Both the position numbers and the translations under genes were made by a program. Source: Litomosoides sigmodontis (Eukaryota; Nematoda; Chromadorea; Rhabditida; Onchocercidae). Taken from it: 64,000 nt of DNA. The stretch is taken from NCBI GenBank assembly GCA_963070105.1, contig OY718804.1:732720-796719 (forward strand), written 5' to 3'. This document shows positions 1 through 18,496 of this stretch, one piece after another. The notes below the pieces were generated by a model. That model did not search any database. It saw only the letters and a program-made list of their open reading frames with translations, and was not told the origin of the DNA. Position 1 is the first letter of the stretch. Each line of letters begins with the position of its first letter.

Positions 1-96
1 CATAGTTGTAAGGATGAAAAATAAAATGAGTTGATGAATTTAAAGCTCAGGCTTAATCTCTCATAAGATATGATCATGTTTAATTGAATGGCAAAC

Positions 97-842
97 CTGA
101 GATGGATTGATACACGTGAAAATGAACTCGAATCGTGCGTTCGCGTGATGAGCCAGCAAATAAAGTGATTCGCTCTGTCCACGCAGTCTTGATTTTGCAA
201 CTCTTGTAGTCACTCCACTAATCGTATTATATCTGAAAAGATAAAAATCACTGAGGGTTTGCCAGTGTACTATTTCTACCATTACTACCACTACGAAATC
301 CTAAATTTCATTCCAGTCCTTTTTCGATAAAGATTAGGCAGGAAAAAATCTCGGCTAGCTCCCCACCCACAGGTCTTCATATGAGAGGAAAAAAGTAATC
401 AATCGGTAATGAGTACATTTGAGCTTGAGAATATCACAAAATACCCGACGCTTAGATTGATACGTGAATATCACAAAATACCCGACGCTTAGATTGATAC
501 GTGGTACAGCAGTTGAATGCCACGTAAGCCGTAAATTTGTTATCCGAAGGATACCCTTATCACCACAATTCCCCTTCGTATCCTCAACACCATCAATTCG
601 CTCCACCAGATGTTCACCGGGAATTAGACGTAGCAATCTGCAAATATCTGTAAGTTACTTGGCAAAGTGATAAGGCGGTTGATAAGCTTTCACTTATCAT
701 TACTTTTTCATAAGTGCTCAGCACTAATATATCGGTTATAAATTTATCAGTGAAGTAAATGCTCTAACCGTGCGTTCACGTCGAAACGTATGTCGCGATC
801 TTGCCAAATAGTTACCGATAGCAACTTCAATTTTGAAGTCAT
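97..842 (-). CDS. bbs-5: BBSome subunit BBS5, 5' part (runs off left edge)
   Basis: BBS5 is a core subunit of the BBSome, the coat that moves membrane cargo in and out of cilia; in nematodes it acts in ciliated sensory neurons. Three exons are visible: 842-769, 637-482 and 232-97. Exon 1 starts at the ATG at 842 and encodes [14 protein letters not shown], close to the conserved N-terminal LWEDRDVRFD of BBS5. Exon 2 encodes [20 protein letters not shown] and a later NLRLTWHS. Exon 3 carries [19 protein letters not shown] and ARFEFIFT. Splice phases close exactly (CG|A, GG|A). These make the first of the two PH-like DM16 repeats; the second repeat and the C-terminus must lie left of base 1. A 37-bp tandem copy overlaps the exon 2 donor. 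Identification rests on recalled family motifs; I am confident. Confidence 0.92.
429..502. repeat. 37-bp perfect tandem duplication across a splice donor
   Basis: Bases 429-465 and 466-502 are the same 37-bp unit. The unit holds the end of bbs-5 exon 2 and its GT donor, so the donor is present twice: exon end at 482 in the copy nearer the exon, and an identical site 37 bases further into the intron. Confidence 0.9.
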
Positions 843-2920
843 CACACTTGAATCCACTCCTGCATATTACTACAAGTCATCAATCTAGTCTGATGCTTAT
901 CGCAGCGTCATTTCTTAGACGTGATAACGTGACGAATGACGAACGACGTTTTCACAGTTATCACTGATATTTCTTTCACACTCCGAGATCTCGTTTAACT
1001 CTTCCTACGACACGCTATCACGTCTAATCTTCACAATAAGTGAGTTCAACCTTTTCTCACCTACTTCAGTTTTACAAGACTCGTTCACCTCAGTTCTGAT
1101 AAGTACCGACATTTCTAGACAGTATAAGCCGACACAATTACATTTCGTAAAAATTTTTTAAATATTCATCAATGAATTATTTGTGAATGGTTGTAATGCC
1201 TGAAGTGAAGTGAATGTGGATGGATGCTTCACCATGACAACCCACGTATGACAATTAGTAATAGGCATGTGGCAACTATATATTGCCATTTGATGTCGTC
1301 TTTTAAATTTGAAAATTTGCAATCGTTTTCTCTCCTACATCAGTTGCTCTCTCTCTCTCTCCCTCCGTTATTAATTTGAAACACGCGATTTTCAAATTTG
1401 TCAAGGCGGTACCACAAATCTTCCCAAAAATTTATTTCATTGGATCAGTAGTACTGCTAACGTGGAGATGTTTTCGATGTTTAAAATTTATAATTTTTTG
1501 CAAATCATTACTGTTTGAACATGGCAATTAATTGGTTGAAAATTTAAAAGAAATTAGAAGTATCAATTTGGAGTCGAACGTTTAAAAGTTCATTTATGCA
1601 AAAATGTTTGGGTGGGAAAGATTTTAGGAATATTTCACATCACAGCACTTATCCGTTGCTATGAATAACAGTAAGAAAATTGCAGAAAAATCAGAAAAAA
1701 GAAGTTCTTCGATTTTTTAAACTCATTCCTTTCCTTAAATTTATTTGAAAAAAGGTTCTCTTCTAATTTTTACAAATAAGTACGCCAAATATTCGTGGCG
1801 CACGGACAGTCAACATTTTTAATTATAGCAAATCTCCTATTAAAAACTAAATTCCAAGTAGATTAATTGATTGCACAATTCCAAATTTCAGATGGAATTG
1901 TAAAATATATTTTCAATTTTGACATTTGAAATCAATTAGCAGAAGGCACACTTATCTGTTAAATAGAAAATGAGCTAAAATTTTTGTTTTAATAATTAAG
2001 CACAATTAATAATTTACTATGGGAACGTTTTTAAAATTATATTTTCAACAAAATGCTTGAAGAACACAAACACTAACTAATTCATTGAGCAATCCAGCAA
2101 CAACGTTTTCCCCAAAAATCTTTAAAAAATTTTTAGCAAAAAAGAAATTGAAGATATCCAAGTGATATTTCATTATCACTGAAAGTAAGCTAAAAATTGA
2201 AGCTGAAAATTTCATTATTGCATTTTGAAAATAGTTTGCTTGATTGATTGCAATGAGAGATCTTTAATAAGATAATTGAAATCTGTCGTACCAGTTGGAC
2301 CAGTTGGATAATTCAAATCTGTCAGACTAATTAGGTAATTCAAATTTGTTGTGCTGAGAGCAACTAGCGAGTGGTTACGGAATATGCGACAAACAATCGT
2401 TCGCATTTTTTAAATTAAACTTCCATCATCGACAAATGTTGAATTTTTGGGGAAATTATCGCGCCAATTTATTAACAGAAAAACAGGACAGAGGGGATAG
2501 TTTGTGAAATTCAAAGAAAACGACCACATGTAACTTCATGTTCCTCAATAGCATCGTTTATCACGCTTTCAATAACTTCAAAAATTTCACATTAGAAACA
2601 TTTTCCAACAAGAAGGACTTTTAGGAAAATTTCTTCTTCAACAAGAAGCTCAAAATGAAAATTTTACGAGCAGAAAAAAAAATTAAACAAATTTTTTTTA
2701 AAAAAAAAGCCTAACGTTTATCTAATTTGCATTTCTGCAGGTAAAATGAAAGATATCGATAAGTGCATTCAGAAGAACCGCAGATGAAAAACGAAATTTA
2801 GCATAAATTTTCTGCAATAAAAAATTTAAAAATGCAATTTAATGTTAAAAAAGAGCGTTGCACAACAAGTAGTTCAGTGAAAAGGAAAAAGAGGAAGAAT
2901 GAAATTCGATAACTTTTCAC
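843..2920. other. Intergenic: bbs-5 promoter side and arrestin 3' flank
   Basis: No supported exon on either strand. The part next to 842 is the bbs-5 upstream region and holds an X-box-like site at 1228-1241. The part next to 2921 is the 3' flank of the arrestin gene. Otherwise AT-rich unique sequence with a short CT run near 1350. Confidence 0.6.
1228..1241 (-). promoter_or_regulatory. Candidate X-box (RFX/DAF-19 site) upstream of bbs-5
   Basis: On the minus strand the site reads GTTGTCATGGTGAA and fits 13 of 14 positions of the X-box consensus RTHNYYWTRRNRAC that drives ciliary genes in nematodes. It lies about 390 bases upstream of the bbs-5 start codon, further than the usual 60-250 bases in C. 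elegans. The match is seen directly; function is inferred. Confidence 0.45.
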
Positions 2921-7965
<5,045 letters not shown>

Positions 7966-8635
7966 CGCTTAATTCATGCTGAAAATTAAATTTAAACTTG
8001 CATTTTATTCTGCTACATTCGTCGTGCCATCAACAGATTTTTGAAAGTGTACTTTTCAAAAATGTAATTTTTATCACTGCAATATGATAGCTACGATGTG
8101 TTATCATTTTATAACTTCGTAAAGCATCCGCCTAATGCACAGTAACTGATTGTCAATCAATGATTGCGATTGCAATAATCATAATGATTATCAATTGTAA
8201 TCAATTAATTTCTTAATCAATTAACTCATTAATCAATATTCATTCTTAGATAAGAAATTATTGGTTTGTAGGGACTGCAATGAATACTATCAATGAGATA
8301 TTCCTATTTTCGATTAATTTCCTAATTCCTCTTACATGTTAATTGAGGAGACAAGCACAAGCGAGAAATCATTCTTTTCAGAAATTTCCACAAAGCAAAA
8401 AATACTTAAAAATATTTGTCGAAAGAATTTGAGAAGGATAAAGAGGGAGAGAGGAAGAGATAAAAAGAAATAACAAGGAAGTGGAAATATATGGTATACG
8501 TGTAAAGTAAGTGACGCAATTTTTGCAACTTTCTCTACGTCATTATTTTTTTCCAAATTGGAAAAACTATTTAAAATTGCATAATATTTCATATTTCTTT
8601 ACTGCTCTAAGTTTTTCTATTTTTCATTTTAACAG

Positions 8636-8727
8636 GGCAGAACGAAGGAGCATACAAATGTGGCAAGGAAGTGAAAAAAAAAGCACAACAAGCTTTCGAC
8701 AAGAAATGGAATGTAATCGAATATTAA
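8636..8727 (+). CDS. Weak candidate terminal exon
   Basis: A good acceptor (TTTTAACAG) at 8635 is followed by an open frame reading QNEGAYKCGKEVKKKA, then QQAFDKKWNVIEY and a stop at 8725-8727. The Lys/Ala-rich helical character and the FDKKW..I ending faintly recall the helix 2 region of dynein light chains, but no matching upstream exon or start was found and an alternative frame of the same segment is also open. Treat as unproven. Confidence 0.22.
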
Positions 8728-10999
8728 ATAGAAAATTAAAATCGTATATGTGAATAACACATCAATGTTGGCTGCATCAATCTGCTAGCAAACTGAATGA
8801 GCAAAAAAGGAATTAAAAATCATTCAGTCAATTTAAAATTTAAGTTCTATCATGTTATATTGCTGGTACGATTTTTTTTCCTTCGGTATATCTTAAGCGT
8901 TTTAAAGCAAAATTTTTCTCTCAGTGACCTTTACAGTTAATTTAAAAAGGGAGACTTAGAAGTAATAGTAAAGAGGAATATAAAAATTAAAATGCGTTAA
9001 GCTTTCACCACAATGATTTGATAGGAAACATTTGTGCAATTAATTGGCAAATGATAATCGAAATGATAAGAATGAAATAAATAATCACTCAATTGCTGAG
9101 GCCTTTTTACTTTCTTACAATTTCAAAACGCAACGTGAAGAGATGAGAAACATTTTTTTTTTCAAAAACCTAACGTTCGTTTTACGCAAAAGCAAAAAAA
9201 AAAAACTTTTCCCTTTTTCACTCAGACCCATTAGCATCCATTTTTATCTTTTTTTTCATTCAAATTTATGGAATTTAAATTTTCAGTTTAAAATTGTTTA
9301 TTTTCAAAAAGTCAAAAAAATGGAAAAACATTCATCTTATAATTTTGTTCAAATTCTCATTTACCTGAGAATTTCAATTCTCATATAATACCCCCTAATT
9401 AACTACTAATATTTGAAATTCTAATTTATGCACAATAGAAATTTACAGGCTCGCTTTTAATGAATTTCAAAAACATGTGACTAGAATTAAAATTAGGTAA
9501 TCAAGCAAATTATGTTAGACAATTTTAAAATCACTTGTGGTATTTAATTTCTACGCATTGTGTTTTGTATTAGATTGCTTAATTTCAGTTCAATTGGTCA
9601 GTTTCATTAATCAGTAGTTCACCATCAGTAATCTGCCTGTTACCGAATAATCACTGACTTCACTAATTTGTTTTTTTTTATTTTTAAAAAAAAACAGCTC
9701 GATAGTTTACGAAAAAAAATATTCGAAAAATGCGAGTAAAGGAAGTAAAATTTGGCAAAAAAAAATTTTTGGCGAACATGAATTTTGCGAATGTAAAATA
9801 AACTTCCAAATGTTAGGCTTCTTTTTCACCGATAAAAAGAAACGGAAAAAAGCGAAAAAAATCACGTCCATTCCTATGGGGAATAGTTAAAAATGAAATT
9901 TATAGTTAAACGAAAGCTTTACTTTTCAAGAAAAATTGGGAAAAAAACAAATAGAACGAAAATAGCAGAACAAAATAGTAAAATGAAGAGAGAAAAAGGA
10001 AGTTTTTGCTTTCTTCTTTTAATAAAAACTTGCGAATTACTCCAAAGACATCAGTGATGCATTATGAAATAGCAATTTTAAAAGTGAATTTTAATTTACA
10101 AATTAACGTAAGTAGTCGCAAGAGGGAGGAAGAAAAGCAACTTCTAATTAAAGCCATGTTGCAGAAGTATGATTAGTCTAAATGCTACCGTTTGGAAAAA
10201 AACAATTAATTAAAACGTTGAGAAAAAATTAGCAGTGTTTTGGACAAAAATTGAAGAAATGCAAAATTTCGGAGCAAAAAGAAAAGTGCTATAAGCAACT
10301 AATCATTCAACTAATGTTATTTTTATATAATTAAACAACAATAATTATTCAAATGTAAAAATTTTAATTTCAAAATCAAAAATTGCAAAAAATCGTTCAT
10401 CAAAATATCGAAATATTGATAAATTAGGAAATATTGATACATTTATAAATTAAAAAAAATGAAATTTAGGTAAAATTTCGGTGAGATGAAAAAAGTTGCT
10501 CAGTGAAAGAAATTGTTAAAGCACTCGAATGATGGCACATAGCAACATTATTAAAAAGAAAAACACTTTTTCACTCATTGTTACTCGATTTATCACTAAT
10601 CAGCTTAGGTCACTTTCAGCTTTATCACTTTATCAGTCAGCGGTCAGTTAAAATTGAGTGAAAAAAAAAGTGAACAAAAGTAGCAAATTGCTAGATGGGA
10701 AAAAGATGACTGTTGAAAATTACTATCTGTCTTGACGAGCGATCGAATTGAAGTGGAAAATTTTGAAAGGAAAAAGGCGAAACGTAAAAATCATTATATC
10801 TCCGATATAATGATTGATTCGTATTGATAATGTGTGTGTGTGTGTTTTTGTTTTGACTCTTATCAGTGTGTACGTGAGTGATAGTTATGTGAGTGGAAAC
10901 CGATTCACACATTTTTTCCTTCCTTTACTTTGATTTCACTGCGTGTCGGTGCTTTGAATGAAATTTCTTTCCTCCGTCGGCTAACCAGCAACAACAACT

Positions 11000-11160
11000 G
11001 ACAATGTTTTTTTTCCACTGATAATGACTGATAACGACTGATAATGCGTTTTGTACATGAGGATAGGGTGGTGAATGCGTACAAGCCATTACGGCACAAC
11101 TGTGATTGGGAACTGATCTGATCGGATTAACCGGGAACCGATCTGATCTGATTCAGTGTT
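11000..11160. repeat. Short degenerate CTGATAA / CTGATCTGATC repeats
   Basis: Three tandem copies of GACTGATAA-like units at about 11017-11045 are followed at 11107-11153 by two copies of GGGAACTGATCTGATC-like units. Direct observation; no function assigned. Confidence 0.6.
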
Positions 11161-14040
11161 TAGTTTTAAACTGCAAAATGGAGCAGAAATAGGTAGTTCA
11201 AATTGATAAGAAATAAATTTTAACACTACAAATAATCTATAGCAAAAAGATGCTACCCAATAAAGGCTTAAATGAAATTAAATTTCACCTCTAATTTCAG
11301 GCATGTGCACCCTCGCATGTCATTTCATCACTTAGCTTTCTCATGCATCACAGTTAATGTGATAGGCAAAGAAAGCAAAGCATCATTACTGCGGTAAAAC
11401 TTTTTAGGAAAATTATTCGATCGAATATTTGACAAATCAAAATTTCATTTTCAATTAAACATTTAAAATGTCAACGTAACAATTTGGGTTTTTATTCAAA
11501 CAAACATTACAACGTTATCACATTTAACAACGAAGTGTTAAAAATTTTCTCCCAGCACATTTTTACAATATGCAAATTTTGAGTTAAAGTATGTTTCATC
11601 GGCCAAGCAATCTAACAGAAGAAACGGAAGCGAGTTTTTGCGATGCAACAAATTTTTTAAGTAATTCAAAGTTCCAACATTTTAACTTTTTTTTTTGAAC
11701 AATTACTATCTTCAAAAAAATTATTGGAAAAAAACTTTCGCCACAAGTATTTGTCTAATTCTTTTCGCAATGAATAATTACAGTTCGAACAAAAACGGAA
11801 ATAAAAAAGGAAAAACACATTTTGCTAATTTTTTTTTCGAAGAAAAAAAAGTTAGCAAAAATTTTCCGGAATGATTGCAATGCAAGAAATGAGATTGAAA
11901 TGTCAATTTTGAAATGTGACAATGGAAATATTTTGCTAGCAAAGAATTACAATGGAATTGCATCACTGATACTCAGATGGAATGATTGATACTATCAGTG
12001 GTTAGCACTAACAAATATGATTATCGTATTTTGGAAAAAAATTTTTCGTCTTTCTTGATTGAGCAAAGAAAAAGAGAGAGAGGGAAAGAGAGAGAGGGAG
12101 AAGGAAAGGGAAGTGAGGTAAAAAAACAAATAGCACAATTTTCGGGAAAAAAAGAAAAAAAGAACAAAAAAAAGGATAAATGACGAAATCGAAATTTTAA
12201 AAGAAAATTGAAAAAGCGATGAAACTTGTCAAAATGCTAGTGAAAAAGGTGTTCGCTAAATCTAAAATAAAAAAACAGTAAAATTATTGGCAGCATCATC
12301 AAAACCATTGTCTTCTTAGCTAATTAAACAAAATATTTCCTTAACATTCGTCATTTAAGCTAGCTAACTGGCTGAAAATTTCCATCACACTCATTCATTA
12401 AGTTTTTTGATAAAGCAGCCAATAACTTTACTGTTTGTTTTTCTTCGTTTCAAATTTAGTTTAGCAATAACTTTATCACTTGCATTTTAACAAGTTCCGC
12501 CGTTGTTCTCATTTCTTTGAAAATTCCCATTTCTTTATTTGCTATTTTTTTTCAATAGATTTTTCATTTATTAATCATTTGATTGGAATTTGACGGATAA
12601 AATATTTCCAATGATTTTATCATTTAACGTTCATTTAAATTGCGATAAGTTCAACTTGATATTACCGTAAAAATTGTATCGTTGTATCAATTTTGCATCA
12701 ACTGCATCATATATAATGAGAAATGATCATCGAAATTTTGGAATATTTTAAATTTTAGCAGCAAATGGGAACGATCAGAAAAAATTAGAAGCAAAATTTT
12801 AGAAACAAATTACTTAGATATGCAAACTTAAATTGATAAAAAATTTCTGCATATCAAATATTCGGAATTGGTAGAATAATTTTGCAAAATATGAAAGGCA
12901 AACTTCATCGTGACGAAACCATAACATCAAAGCAACACAAGTCAAACATTGTCAGAAGTATTTAATATGAAAAAGCAAAAATTGTACGTTGTTAAATAGC
13001 GATAAAAACACAAAACACTTCCTTTCGTACACTGCTCTCTTCAGTTACGTTTAAAATTAACTTTGAAGCATTAAGAGCATTATCATCGTGTCATATCAAT
13101 TCATCTCCCTAACTTAAAAGCAATTCAAAAGCTCTTTTAAGTGAATTAAAGGATAGAAAATAATGAGCAACAGAAAACATTCGAATTATTAACAACAAAT
13201 TTTATCCAAGTTATTTCACAAGCATTCTTCTAAAACAAAAAGAAACACATTCTCTTACTATTTCTCTCTCTCTCCTGCTCTCTCTCCATCTCTCTCTCTC
13301 TCGTTGTCACTCGTGTTTTTATTATTATAAAAATTGCTTAATTAAGAATTTTTTCACCTTTAACAGCTAAGGCATTCATAAAGGAAAATGATGTTGAATA
13401 AAAGATCGAAACAAGGAGAAGGGGGAGGAGGAGAGGAGTGGAAACCATAAATGCTTAAATCATTCGATGCTATGATTAAGTGGACCAGCTAGTTTAGCTT
13501 AAACAATCCTGAAGGCATGCTTTTACAGGCCTCTCTTCATCTATCACTCCTCCCCATCCCTTCTTTTTCAAGAAGGAGGAGGAGTTTCAAAATTTAGCCT
13601 TCATTTTTAACTTCCAATCTTTCACCGCTATTTAAATGACAATGTAACAAAGTTCAATGTTTAGCTTCTTCTCCTCCTCTTTCCTCTTCTTTTCTCCTCC
13701 AACATTTAAGGAGTAAGTAAGAGACTGTGGAGGAGAGAGAGAGGAGAGGAAGGGAAGAAGGGAAGGACAATGATCTGATTGATAGATTAATTTGGTCCTT
13801 AGGAAGCACAGCTAGCAAATAAGCATAAACAACAATTATTATTCATTCTTAATAATACACGTCCTATTATCTCAATAATTATCATTGCACCAATAAATGT
13901 TGAGATTTTCTGTAAAGCAGCGGTCACGTAGTATGACGTAGAACAAGTGAAAAACACTGTTTAAATCACACGTAATCCCACCAACTCACAGACCCTTCTT
14001 CCAGCTCAAAACATTTTCACTTGCTTACAAGTGAGATTTT

Positions 14041-14230
14041 CTAAAATGCCCAAGTGTTGTGTGTACGTGAGTGCATGCGGGTGCACGTGGCGTATGCGTG
14101 TGTATATGGATGTGGACGTATGTGGGTGGTGTTTACGGCGTGTGCAGGCGGTGCACGTGGGTGTACGTGAGTAGGTGCACGTGGATGGTGTATGTGGGTG
14201 AATGTATGAGTAATATTTTTCTGTGGTAGT
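14041..14230. repeat. GT-rich imperfect repeat
   Basis: Irregular GTG/ACGTG/GCACGTGG units with no strict period. Two minus-strand frames stay open across it and read as His/Thr/Pro-rich, which is what the base composition dictates, so I do not call a gene. Confidence 0.7.
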
Positions 14231-14716
14231 GTTATCATCCATGATCCATCATGAGAGGATATTGTTTTGCGGTGAGGGGATGGATGGAAGAGAAATGAAT
14301 GAAAAAGATATGATGGATGAGGTTACGTTGCAAGTGATCGATGATATGAGGGAAGGAAAAAAAGAAAAGGGAAGAAAGAGAGAGAGAGAGAAACGATGAT
14401 AATAAAGATAAAATGGCATCATTTCTGCGCTAAATATTGATCAGTTAAATTTTTATTTAAAATTCAAATTTAGTATTTGATTAGTTAATAGAGTGAAATG
14501 TAATTAAATAACTCGTAAAATTAGCAAATCTTGCTTGTATGAATTTTTTTTGCCATAGTTTTGTCTTTTTCATGCCACTCTTCTCATTCATTGACTTAAA
14601 TGGAACGAAGAAGCGGAGAAAGAAAGCGAAAAAATAGGAGAGAGAGAGAGAAGAAAGGAAAAAAATGACGATAAAATTTTACTAGAATTAGTAATTTGAA
14701 TTGAAATTGTAAATTT

Positions 14717-14786
14717 ATTGAAATTGTAAATTTATTAGTAAATCAGTAAATCATTTATTGAAATTGTAAATTTATTAGTAAATCAG
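14717..14786. repeat. 30-bp direct repeat, two copies
   Basis: The 30-bp segment starting ATTGAAATTGTAAATT occurs at 14717-14746 and again at 14757-14786, with a truncated third copy just upstream from about 14700. Confidence 0.85.
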
Positions 14787-15421
14787 GGAGAAATAGCAGC
14801 AAATTATTGCTATAGAAAACGTCGCTGATAGGAATTGATAAATGAAATTAATTGCTAATCAACATGTAACTAATCTTTTTTTCCTATTTAATTATAAAAA
14901 TTAGCATTAATAATATGTACAATGAAGAATGTTGAAAAAATATCCACTGACGGGTAATTAAATTTAAATTCGAACTAACATTTTCTTCAAAAAAGTTACC
15001 TTAATTAGTGATAACTAATTGCTAACCAAAGTTAGTAATAACTAATTATCTTAATTTAGTAACTCACCTTTTTTTGGAGAATGAAAAACAGGAAAAGCGA
15101 GGAGAAATATTCATTGCAAGTGAAGACGGTTTGCTGTTTAATTTGCTGCGGACGAAATTAATAACGATGGAAGTTCGGGAGATGAAGTTTGGAAATCAGT
15201 TGTGTTAGGATTGACAAAGTGTGAAATGCAGCCGAGGTGACATTTTTAAAAAATTTTTAAACCCTAAACTTTAGAGAAATGGATGAAACGAAAGTTGAGA
15301 AAGATTGGGTTTAAAAGGAGAAATTGGTTTGTAATTTTCACTGAAATTACAATGAAATACTAAATTACGAAACAACTTGCGCTCTAGGAAATTCTTACAA
15401 ACGCTCCTCATTTAAAATTGA

Positions 15422-15475
15422 AATAAAATTAATAAATGATACTCCTGGAATAAAATTGATAAATGATACTCCTTT
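15422..15475. repeat. 27-bp tandem duplication
   Basis: Two adjacent 27-bp units (15422-15448 and 15449-15475) share AATGATACTCCT and differ at only a few bases. Confidence 0.85.
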
Positions 15476-18400
15476 TTCAGCAAATCAACAATATTTTTTG
15501 AATAATTAAGGGTTTCATCAAATTGAGAACAGGGAGAGGGCGATGAAGAAGAAAAGATAATATAATATTTATAAAAATGAGCTAATTAACAATCGTCAAT
15601 TTCACTCAGTAATTTATTCATTTTTAGAAAATGAAACAAAAGCGGAAAAAAGGGCAGTAAGTCTACTGCTTCAAACAGAATTAGAGGAATTCATTTGTTT
15701 TTCTTTTCGTAAAAGCAAATTTCCAAAAGTAATTATTTAGCAATTTTCCTAGAAAAAAATTAATCAAAAAGGAAATTAAAAGAGCAATGGGTGATGGAAA
15801 TTTTTTTTTTCTTTTCCAATAGAAAATGATGAAGTGAAATTGTATTGTCTTGTAATTCTTCCGCTTCTTTCATCCTCAACTTTTCCTTCATTGCAACAGA
15901 GAACGAAGAAAGGGCAAGTGAGCGTGCGCTGCTCACTGGCATGCTGTAAAAAAAAAGATTTCAAAAATTTCTTTCAAAAAAAAAATGAAAACTATTTTGA
16001 ACTTAAAGCTGTCTAACGAAGAAGCTATTTCACTCCTCGTTGAATACATTTCACGTACGCCTACGATGCTAATTGAAATGCTTTATTACTAACTATTACA
16101 CAATTAATCCATTCATTCCTATTTGTTGCCTGAATTGTATTGTTGGGGAAATTCAAATGATCGTATCAATTACTATTATTGACGTTTAAATTTGTGTGCT
16201 ACAACTGTTGGCAGTTGAATTTAGGCTGTGCACAAATCGTAAGTAATTCTCATCATTGTAGCAATTAAATTATGCCTGAACGAATTTTGAAAAGGGAAGG
16301 ATTAAAGACGACTTCATGATTTCATTTTATTTTACTAATTCGCACAGAATTGGTTTTTTAAAGGATTTATTTTTTGAATTTAATCGAACGAATCTGTGCA
16401 GCTGCTTCCAATTTAGCATATTTTTAGTTTAACTAAATTGATAACTTTCTTTCTCAGACAAGTCAAATTTTGTTCACAGTGAAATAAATTTTACTGACAG
16501 TGAAATATTTTTGGAGAAGAAAAAGGTCTTACTTCATATCTTCATATCTTCAAATCTTCAAGGTCTTATCTTCAAACTTTTCAAGTCATCTAAATAAGCC
16601 ATTTGCAATTTAAATTTTTATAGGAATTCTAAAAACCCATTTCTACCAGAAATTTGCATAGTCGTACTGCATCTAGGAATACAAAATGCCTTTACAAATA
16701 AAAAATTTTCTCGTTAACAAATAATTTGAATGAAAAAATTTAAATAGAATTTATAGCTAATAGGTTTTCATCTAATTTATTATTTAATTGTTCGTAGCTG
16801 CCAAAATTTTCATACAATTACAATGAAACAGAAGGGTAGCAGAATGCATCGATAACATTAAAAATTAATTTAAAAAAAAAAGCAGACGATATTTCTTCCT
16901 AATGGAAAAACAAATGTTATGGAATTATCATGGAAGATCGGCAGAAGGGAATTATGCAAAAAATTATTAGATCACTAGCGTTGGAAGCAAAAAGTAGAGA
17001 AATGAAAAAAAAATCTGTCCTTAAAATTAATTCTTTTTTCCATGCTTTTAGCAAAATACTTACGACAACTACGACGACGGAAATAATTTGATAATAATAA
17101 CAACGGTAAATAATAATAACAATAAGTCATACGTAGTAATAGAAAAAGGTCGAAGAGGGTGGAATTTGAGAAACTGAATTGAATTAAATTATTTGTGAGA
17201 ATTGCTTATTCGATGCTAATATCATTCGAATTTTCCGTTTAGTCGTAATAGTTGGCTAGCTGGCGAGTTAAAGTTGAAGTGAATTTCCATTTAAGCCACT
17301 TCAAGCTCTCAAGGATGAAACATGAAAAATGCTCCATTCAAAATGTAACTTTTTGTCGATGAAAAAAAATCCAAGAAAGAAACTCTTTCCCTCTTCTCAT
17401 TGTTGTAGTGAAAATAAGAAGGGAACAGTTCCGAAGGAATGTTTTATTTTAATGGAAAACGAATTTCGTTGTTGCAAAAAAGTAAGCTTCCATTACAAGT
17501 GAAGGGAAAAATGAAATGGAATAGGATAGCTTTAATGAAGGGAGGAAGAATTAATTGAGTTTTGTGAATTGTATAATATCAATTTTATCATTAATTCTCA
17601 TCAGAGCACTGATTAATAAAATAATTGAAGTACGTTTTATCGTATAACATTTAAATGTTGCACACATCAAATCAAATCAAATCAAATCCCTGTTGCTGTT
17701 GACATTAAAATCTTTCATCGATTTATTTATTCCTTCATATTTTCATTTTAGCTAAATTTATTCATCCCATTCCTCTTTAGCCAAATCGAATTCCTTTTTT
17801 CTATTCGTAATATTTTTGCGTTCGGACAAAAAATGCTTCAATTGCATCAAAATGCTACATTCAGACTTAATCCTATCATATAGCTGAGGAAAAAAGCGAA
17901 ACAAAAAATAACTACATAAGCTAATATTTACGAATTTTCTAGCATTATGAATTTAAAATTGCAATTAATTAATTTCATATTGATTTTCAGCTATTTTGAT
18001 GTAAAAATTTCGAAACTTAGCAAGCCTTAGGCATAAAAGAGACGGACGGAAGTGTATGGAAATAGAAATGGATCTGTGATACTGCGATCAATCGATCAAT
18101 CACACGTTTGATTGGTCAAGTGAAGGAACACGAAATTTTGAGGCAAATATGAAAAACGACCTTGGCATACTGTCAAGGTGTTGTAATACGTTAAAAATTT
18201 CTATGAATAAACCGCATGCTTCAAGTAGACGTTAAACACATTAATTCAAATACATTTTAAAATATTTCATCCATTTCACAATACTTGTAATTTGCACGGA
18301 GAAATGAGGAGAGGCAAACATCATTTAGGAGTAAATTACATTTTTTTCTAAAAATCAAATCTATAACATTACCACAATGATAATGATAACAGTAGCAATA

Positions 18401-18496
18401 ATTAAGTGATAATAGCATAGCTTTTGCAGATTACAGATCCGTATAACGGAGATTAAAATTATTAAAAAAGAAATGTGAACAAAGCCGAGGATTTCT

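Larger units (their letters stand above)
7966..18496. other. 10.5-kb gene-poor region
   Basis: Apart from one weak candidate exon (8636-8727) I see no run of exons with coding character on either strand. The stretch is AT-rich with many A and T homopolymers, CT/GA runs (about 13260-13305, 12070-12115, 14380-14395), a GT-rich imperfect repeat at 14041-14230 and several short tandem copies listed separately. It could be a large intergenic regulatory region or hold long introns of a gene whose exons I cannot recognise. Confidence 0.5.

Noticed and set aside
14006..14242. His/Pro/Thr-rich open frames
   Set aside because: Compositional artefact of the GT-rich repeat; two frames are open together.
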